Source: Bugulina stolonifera (Eukaryota; Bryozoa; Gymnolaemata; Cheilostomatida; Bugulidae). From it: a stretch of 64,000 nucleotides of DNA. The notes under the pieces were generated by a model, which saw only the letters and a list, made by a program, of their open reading frames with translations, had not been told where the DNA came from and did not search any database. How positions within the stretch are numbered: the stretch's first letter is position 1; each line of letters opens with the position of its first letter. Positions 57,780-64,000 of the stretch are shown here, piece by piece. The translations under genes were made by a program, and so were the position numbers. The stretch spans positions 14,407,376-14,471,375 of the forward strand of contig OW285194.1 in the NCBI GenBank assembly GCA_935421135.1, given 5' to 3'.

Positions 57780-60261
57780 CTAGAACACCACAGGGTGTTG
57801 TAAGATGTATCCATAGTCAAGCTGCCTGTGCTTGAACTGCTCCATCTCATCACAGAAGTCCTTGACCTGCCCATCCAGCCTGTCCATCCTTCTCACTTCT
57901 CTTGTGCATGGGCTTTCTAGCCTCCTACTACTAGCAAGATCCAGTTTGACGAAAGGCCTCCTACTCCTTCTCAGTGGGGCATTGTGTGAAGGTGGCTTTA
58001 ACAAACCTGCCTACAAACACATGGGGAAAGGGTATTTTTGTTAGCCAACACCATAAAAATGGGTCTGAAATTTAGGTCACGGACACTAACATACAACATA
58101 CACATACAGATACATACATACAGATACACAGTACTTACAATTACACCCTCTACATATACATAGGTGTGCATGCCTACATAATATACCAAGACGACAAAAT
58201 ATAATATATTAGTGTGCTGGTTGTAGAGTCAAGGTGGCTCAGTTGGTAACATCCACATTACTCAAACAAGAGGTTGTGGGTTCCATTCCCAGCTGAGGCA
58301 TTTACCTTGTCTGTATGTGTTAATATAGGGGGCTGCACCAATTGCAGCTCCCTATATTAACATAACAGCCAGGGGAGCTGCCCAGGGTGGCTCCCCGACA
58401 ACTTTTTTTCTATTTTTGACACTTCAAGTAGTGAATGGGTGCAATGGCAGAAGAGAAAAGAAGACAACTCCAACCAACGTTAGAATCGTTTTTTCAACAT
58501 CAGTTGGAGTTGCCTTCACGCTCTCATGTCATTTATCTCTACTCTCTACTGGTGAAGTTACTTAATTTACTACATCTATGCTTGCATGCATGAGCAGGGC
58601 CGTATCCACCTATACCACCACATGGTAGGCCATGCTAACTTTTTAGAGTAGAGTAGAGGTTTTAAAATCTTACTTTGGTTTCCTTATGTTTTAAGTATGA
58701 CCGTTAGCCTAACAAGCATGTTGCAATTTTAGCTGTGGAGTGGGGAAGCTATACACAATGATGACCTTGCTAAACGGTTTTACTCTAATAACTGAACATG
58801 TATAGGCAGAATTCAAACCACGATATTTATAATTTAGTTCAGCTACAGTTAATTGTAGGCCTGCATGTACATCTGAAATATACATTTTACATGACTTGAG
58901 AATGTGATTCTTTTGTATATATTAGCTGCATGTATGTTTGAAAAGCTTTCCAAAGACCATGTTTTCTGTTGGGGTGGTATCACCTGTTTCTACCCTATTG
59001 GCCCCACAACTTTGAAACGGTGGATACGCCGCTGCACATTGATGCATACATACTCATATACGGTGTATACATGTATAGTGTACATGTACATACAATACAT
59101 ATAATGCATGTGCATTGCACATATACTCTATAACAAACAGTATGCATTTGTATAACAGTAGCATCTTACCTCCCCTTCTTCAGGTAGATGAAGCTCTGGC
59201 ATAGTCTTGCTCCTTTCACTTATAGTCTGAATTTCATTCTTGCCAATCTAAAGTGTAGTGATCACTGAATTACTTTTTAGAGGTTACATGTCTAGCTAAT
59301 GGTACTAGTCAGAGTTCAGTTACTAAACACAACTACTGTGCATGTATTACACAGCCAAAATGGCTGTTAGCTATCTCTAGCTCACAGCTTTTTTATACAA
59401 TCATGCCACACTTGGAGCCTGGCCAATTACAATATTTGGAAGTTGTCCTCTTTCTGATATCTTAGTTATAGGGAGAGGACAACTTATAAATAATGTGCAT
59501 TTTGCAAACTCATACAACCATGATATAAATTATTTAGTATTTAACTACATTTGTGTATTAACTCACTTGTAGCTGCACATTACTCTCTGTACCACTAGAT
59601 ATTGGAGGCAGTATATTCAAAGACCTAGGTGGAGGTGGCCTTTCTGGTGGATGAGATGGGGGTGGGGTGGGTGAGCAGACTTTCACAACCTGAGCTTGTA
59701 GAACCTGGTCTATCTCATGTAGTGGAGGTTCAGCAGGGACCACAGTAATTCTTGGAGAATATTCCGGAAAGTATCTAGAGGCGTCTCTGTAGCCTCCTTG
59801 TAGATACCTCAAGTATACAGCAATACATATACACAGTGACATTGTGGTAATACAGTAATACATATATACAGTAACACTGTGGTAATACAGTAATACATAT
59901 AGACAGTAACACTGTGTTAACACCGTCAGGCATATAAATGTATGTAGTGATATCAGATATGGTTATAGATACAAATGTGATGATACAGTAACATGTTAAT
60001 AATACAATTTTCATAATGCAGTAATACTCACTTTCTCGCCAAAGGATCTTTATCTGATTCACAGCGATAAAGTCGACGAAGAAAATGTTTCAACTCTTTG
60101 GTTTCGTAGGCGAGGTTAGCCATTGTGATGACGTAATGTCGGTGATGAGCAGCTATAGTTCTTTGCAGGTTGGCATCAAACATGGCGTGACGATTACTAA
60201 TTCGTAGAAGGCTATTCTTCCTTGGTCCATTAACACCCTCACTCGCTGGAGCCACTGCCAT
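57780..60261 (-). CDS. Unrecognised intracellular protein, 259 aa, four exons
   Basis: Minus-strand exons 60261-60032, 59807-59567, 59247-59170 and 58010-57780 join with phases 2, 0, 0 (780 nt with stop). Exon 1 encodes a basic, probably helical region with NRHAMFDANLQRTIAAHHRH and ETKELKHFLRRLYR, then DPLARK-YLQGGYRDASRYFPE across the junction. Residues about 95-155 are Pro-rich (SPTPPPSHPPERPPPPRS). The last exon has basic RRSRRPF and a helical REVRRMDRLDGQVKDFCDEM segment, ending HPVVF. No signal peptide or membrane segment is seen, so it is probably cytosolic or cytoskeletal. I do not recognise the family. The frame is open upstream of the chosen Met to a possible acceptor at 60293, so an extra 5' exon is possible. 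Confidence 0.8.
58167..58424 (+). mobile_element. tRNA-derived SINE, copy 2, inverted relative to copy 1
   Basis: Same architecture as 56988-57234 in the opposite orientation: ACCAAGACGACAAAATATAA, AATATATTAGTGTGCTGG, the tRNA-like head with a mutated B-box (GGGTTCCATTCCCAG), the GTTAATATAGGGGGCTGCAC palindrome and the CCAGGGTGGCTCCCCGACAA tail. It sits in the last intron of the 259-aa gene, about 155 nt upstream (transcription sense) of its final exon. Confidence 0.8.
59815..59915. repeat. Minisatellite, about 34-bp unit, intron 1 of the 259-aa gene
   Basis: Three copies of a unit containing CAGTAATACATAT and ACAGTAACACTGTGGTAATA lie directly next to the exon 2 acceptor. Confidence 0.85.
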
Positions 60262-61925
60262 ACTCTCTGGTGCTCTCGACTTGATGGCTTTGCTAAATTA
60301 GTAAATCTACATAATTATATTAAACATGGAGGAAGTTGTTTGTGTACATCTCATTGTATCTTATCTTAGAACAAAGTAGATCGGGAATTAAATTATATAC
60401 TACAGCCTCTATCCCAAGTTATTGCAAGGTTATATTCTGTTAAGAATATGTTTGCCATTACATAGACCAGGCTCTATGATAAGTCACAGACACCATTACA
60501 TAGACATCATTGTTTAAAGAAGTGCTAATTGTTGAGCAGTTGATGGTAACTACCAACAGAACAAGAACAAAAATATTACAGAAAGGATGCACCCAGCCTG
60601 TTGCTAACAAAATTAGTAACAGATTGTCAAGGCTCTCGGGTATATTACATAAAAATGGTATCATATATATATGTATATTGTAGGATGTATTTTTAGCAAG
60701 GAATTTATCTTTGAGCAGTCAGAGACTTGTTTCAAATCCATGAAAATAAGTATTTTCATGGATTTGAAACAAGTCTCTGACTGCTCAAAGATAAATTCCT
60801 TGCTAAAAATACATCCTACAATATATAGAAAATTGCCAAACCCCCTAATATATTATGTAGATGTATTACATGTGTTACTTACTTGGTAAGTCAAAAGATA
60901 CAGCAGCTGTTCCCTCTCTACCTACAGCACCTACCACCTAGATATATTGTGCTAAGTGCACCAGTACTCAGTGTATAACATAAATTACATGTACACATTG
61001 TTCTATAACACATACATGTATATATATATTATATGTATACTCTAGTACAAAGTGTTGCATAGAATTATAAAACTTATTAAATTGGTTTATAAGTTGAATT
61101 ACTTAAGTGTATAGTAATACCCTAATAATTAGAAAGGTGCAGGTAAGCATGTCTGTTTAGTGCATGACTTCAAGATTACAAACCCTGTTATTGTAAAAAC
61201 TTGTTTCATTAGGATAAAGAAACTATATCCAATACTGATTAGTTCCTAATAATACATGAGTGAAGGTTACAGGAGTAACCTCCTCCGTGACATTTATCTC
61301 ATTTGAGAGAATTCTAATGGAAATGCTTCCTCGCAAGATTCACTCTAAACATTATTTACTGACAAATGAATGGCTATTTAGGAAATGGGTCAAGGTCATC
61401 CATGGAAATTCTAACCAACATTTCAAATATTCTTTCAGTAAATAACTGTGTACTTCTACAATGAGACCAATTGTTGAAATGGTTCTACATGATATAACAA
61501 CACCAAAGCATGCAGCACAGGTGCCTTGCTTGGAGTTACTCCCCCTTACTTCCATAAACATTCCACACTATTTAGTAATCTACGAATACAACATATACTG
61601 GATGTAATTATATATTGTTGATTTGAAATAAATAGAATAAAATACATAATAATAGGATATGAGCGGGGCCAACAGCACAATATAGTGAAGCGATGCAGGA
61701 AATGATCTACGCAATATAGAATATTATAACTTACGCATACAATGTAAGTATAGCCTAATAGTAAGTAAGATTTTTAGTTGAATTATATGGGGCACAGCAA
61801 TCACTGAGCTGTGAATAGGCAGGGCCAAATATCTACATGTAAATTGTATGTATAATTTATATAGTCTTATAAAAGTAACAAAAATAGGTCAGAAGCTACT
61901 ATGAATTTTACTCTGGTACTTATAT
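60262..61925. other. Intergenic or regulatory, containing a long palindrome
   Basis: This region lies upstream of the 259-aa gene and downstream of the Gly-X-Y gene, both minus strand. The main feature is the palindrome at 60674-60825. A possible isolated exon at 60926-60883 (minus) was considered and not adopted. Nothing else coding was seen. Confidence 0.5.
60674..60825. repeat. Perfect 75-bp inverted repeat with 2-nt centre
   Basis: Bases 60674-60748 are exactly complementary in reverse to 60751-60825, separated only by AG. The arms contain GTAGGATGTATTTTTAGC and GACTTGTTTCAAATCCATG. Flanking bases diverge at once (G/T mismatch at 60673/60826). Confidence 0.95.
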
Positions 61926-63344
61926 TTAGCCGTTATATCCGTATTTCTCTGCTTCTGCTTCCCATGTATTCGAGTAAATCAAATCTGTAAAATTAATAAC
62001 TTACATAATAATACACAAAACATACGTGTCCTGACAAGGCACTGCATTGCCTATTATACACATACATGTACATTGTACTCATTGTACTGGATATATGGAA
62101 ATCATTGTTTGCACACTGAAGTTGCTTCCCCTCCATAACTAGTGATAACAGAGAGCGGACAACTACAATATATTCACTGCGTATCTCCAAACTACGCGTA
62201 CAACCTAAATAGTAATTGTCCTCTCCCACATTCTTTACAAACAGGGAGAAGACAACTTCAACTAAGAATCAATAGCTTATTATTAGTGCTCAAGGCAAGC
62301 AAGCAGTCGCTTTTATGTTAGCATTGATTTTATTTTTTAAATTGAATTTTCCCACTGAACTCTATGATTAGAAATACATACATTATACATGTATATACAA
62401 ATATAATTATACAATGATATATTACATATATAATTTTTTTCATAAACTAGAGTAAACCCAGAAAATGATAAGATATCCCCCTCAAGTCTATACAAGACAG
62501 CAGACCCAACATATATAGAGTACTGTCATGTAGGTGTACTAACCTATACTAACCTATAGCAGACCTAACATATATAGAGTACTGTCATGTAGGTGTACTA
62601 ACCTATACTAACCTATTATAGCAGACCTAACATATAGAGTACTGTCATGTAGATGTACTAACCTATAGCAGACCTAACACATATAGAGTACTGTCATGTA
62701 GATGTACTAACCTTGAGGTCCGGACTCCCCAGCACCACCTGAAATTAGACATCAACTATAATAGTAATAATTCAACAATAGCTGTCAGCTCGTAGCCTAG
62801 GTTTAGGTCTTCCTAAATAATAGGTGCAGCGCAAGCCTGTAGTAAGAGTTATTCAATTAATCAGACCATATTAATATTAACATTAATATGATATAGCTAT
62901 CCTATCCTCACAGCTATCCTCACAGCTATCCTCACAGCTATCCTCACAGCTATCCTCACAGCTATCCTCACACCTATCCTCACACCTATCCTCACAGCTA
63001 TCCTCACAGCTATCCTCACAGCTATCCTCACAGCTATCCTCACACCTATCCTCACAGCTATCCTCACAGCTATCCTCACACCTATCCTCACACCTATCCT
63101 CACAGCTATCCTCACAGCTTTATACACAGACTTATACACAGCTTTATACATAGCTTTATATGGACATACAGAGTTATACACAGCTTTATAATATAGAGAT
63201 TTATACGTATATACAGACCTGTTACTATATTTTACTACACTGTACTATAACAGTGTTGTGTGTAAATACAGGGTAGAGTTATTATGAAGAATTTACTTAG
63301 TTCATAATAATACTTACCATAGGGCCCAGATTCCCCACCGGCAT
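61926..63344 (-). CDS. 3' part of a Gly-X-Y (collagen-like) gene with 27-nt mini-exons, 5' end outside window
   Basis: Three minus-strand exons fit together: 63344-63318 (27 nt), 62738-62712 (27 nt) and 61984-61926 (59 nt with stop), all joined in phase 1 with GTAAGT and GTTAGT donors and TTTAG, TTTCAG and TTACAG acceptors. The two mini-exons encode nine residues each, (D)AG-GES-GPY and GGA-GES-GPQ, that is Gly-X-Y triplets with the Gly codon split by the intron, as in some non-fibrillar collagens. The last exon gives DLIYSNTWEAEAEKYGYNG and a stop. The exons are very short, so chance cannot be excluded, but mini-exon similarity, phase and splice signals agree. The rest of the gene would lie beyond 64000. 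Confidence 0.5.
62505..62708. repeat. Tandem repeat containing copies of a splice donor
   Basis: Four units of about 45-60 bp with CATATATAGAGTACTGTCATGT and GTACTAACCTATA adjoin the 62712 exon end. On the minus strand each unit carries AGGTTAGTAC, the exact donor context of that exon. Confidence 0.85.
62905..63122. repeat. Minisatellite, 12-bp unit CTATCCTCACAG
   Basis: About 18 copies with CAGCTAT/CACCTAT variants lie in the intron between the two mini-exons. The open frame through it is periodic. Confidence 0.95.
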
Positions 63345-63479
63345 CTAAAGTATAATAATAGCAAATGACAGATATTACCAGTCACTCAATAATGTCTATA
63401 AGATAATATGACTGCTTGCCTGAATAAGATTATAGGCACATGTGCCTCTCAGCAGAACTATCTGCATCTTAGCCAGAAA

Positions 63480-64000
63480 GTATATTACAGCTTAGACTGT
63501 ATATATTACAGCTTACAACTGTATGTATTACAGCTTACGACTGTATGTATTACAGCTTAGACTGTATATATTACAGCTTACGACTGTATGTATTACAGCT
63601 TACGACTGTATGTATTACAGCTTACGACTGTATGTATTACAGCTTACGACTGTATGTATTACAGCTTACGACTGTATGTATTACAGCTTACGACTGTATG
63701 TATTACAGCTTACGACTGTATGTATTACAGCTTACGACTGTATGTATTACAGCTTACGACTGTATATATTACAGCTTACAACTGTATGTATTACAGCTTA
63801 CGACTGTATGTATTACAGCTTACGACTGTATGTATTACAGCTTACGACTGTATGTATTACAGCTTACGACTGTATGTATTACAGCTTACGACTGTATGTA
63901 TTACAGCTTACGACTGTATATATTACAGCTTACAACTGTATGTATTACAGCTTACGACTGTATGTATTACAGCTTACGACTGTATGTATTACAGCTTACG
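63480..64000. repeat. Minisatellite, 22-bp unit, continuing beyond the window
   Basis: About 23 copies of TACAGCTTACGACTGTATGT-AT run to the right edge. Most are identical, indicating recent expansion. Confidence 0.95.

Noticed and set aside
60671..60889. 72-codon plus-strand frame through the palindrome
   Set aside because: An inverted repeat keeps both arms open by chance; no coding evidence.
60883..60926. Minus-strand exon candidate with a strong GTAAGT donor (GREGTAAVSFDLP)
   Set aside because: Its phase does not join the 259-aa gene frame, and the Gly-X-Y gene already ends at 61926; no partner exon found.
62897..63181. Val-Arg-Ile-Ala repeat frame on the minus strand
   Set aside because: The 12-bp minisatellite read in one frame; no start or splice support.

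Overview
This is animal nuclear DNA: AT-rich, with spliced genes, GT-AG introns, polyadenylation signals, many minisatellites and small non-autonomous transposons. The HEATR5B-, STARS/Costars- and thrombospondin-type-1-containing genes place it in Metazoa. The mix of secreted Gly-rich, TSP1 and collagen-like genes would suit a marine invertebrate (a sponge or another early-branching or lophotrochozoan animal), but nothing in the window fixes the phylum. Gene models below were assembled by hand from splice signals and reading-phase consistency; every multi-exon model closes in frame.

Left part (1-8.1 kb): repeat-rich DNA holding a tandem duplication (offset about 2.78 kb). Each copy carries a TATA box, a non-coding first exon and a second exon encoding a very small secreted peptide (57 and 46 aa). 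The signal peptides are nearly identical and the mature parts are unrelated. A hAT-type MITE with an 8-bp target duplication lies between the copies. A weak three-exon 60-aa candidate gene follows.

10.27-16.35 kb, minus strand: a nine-exon gene for a 443-aa secreted modular protein (Gly-Tyr repeats, PPRRV repeats, Ser/Asp-Gly linkers, Pro-rich part, C-terminal TSP1 domain). All eight coding introns are phase 1. 16.4-23.0 kb is intergenic. 23.05-26.04 kb, minus strand: a four-exon STARS/ABRA-like Costars-domain protein (203 aa). 28.54-31.51 kb, plus strand: a four-exon secreted protein of 471 aa with a Cys-rich C-terminus, not recognised.

33.83-57.56 kb, plus strand: a complete HEATR5B orthologue, 39 coding exons and 2017 aa, the large HEAT-repeat partner of the AP-1/aftiphilin trafficking machinery. 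Its introns hold many minisatellites, including a roughly 2-kb array of a 32-bp unit, plus MITEs and a tRNA-derived SINE that abuts the last splice acceptor. Tail to tail with it, on the minus strand (57.78-60.26 kb), is a four-exon gene for an unrecognised 259-aa protein; the two 3' UTRs probably overlap. An inverted copy of the same SINE lies in that gene's last intron.

60.3-64 kb: a perfect 75-bp-arm palindrome with a 2-nt centre, then the 3' end of a minus-strand gene with 27-nt Gly-X-Y mini-exons that leaves the window, embedded in three minisatellites.

Four genes encode secreted products; HEATR5B and the STARS-like gene are intracellular. No shared pathway can be shown from sequence. 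The most unusual items are the tandem secreted-peptide pair, the SINE pair at the convergent gene ends, the long perfect palindrome and a TGAGCACT/AGTTGTCCTCTC hairpin MITE family spread through the window.
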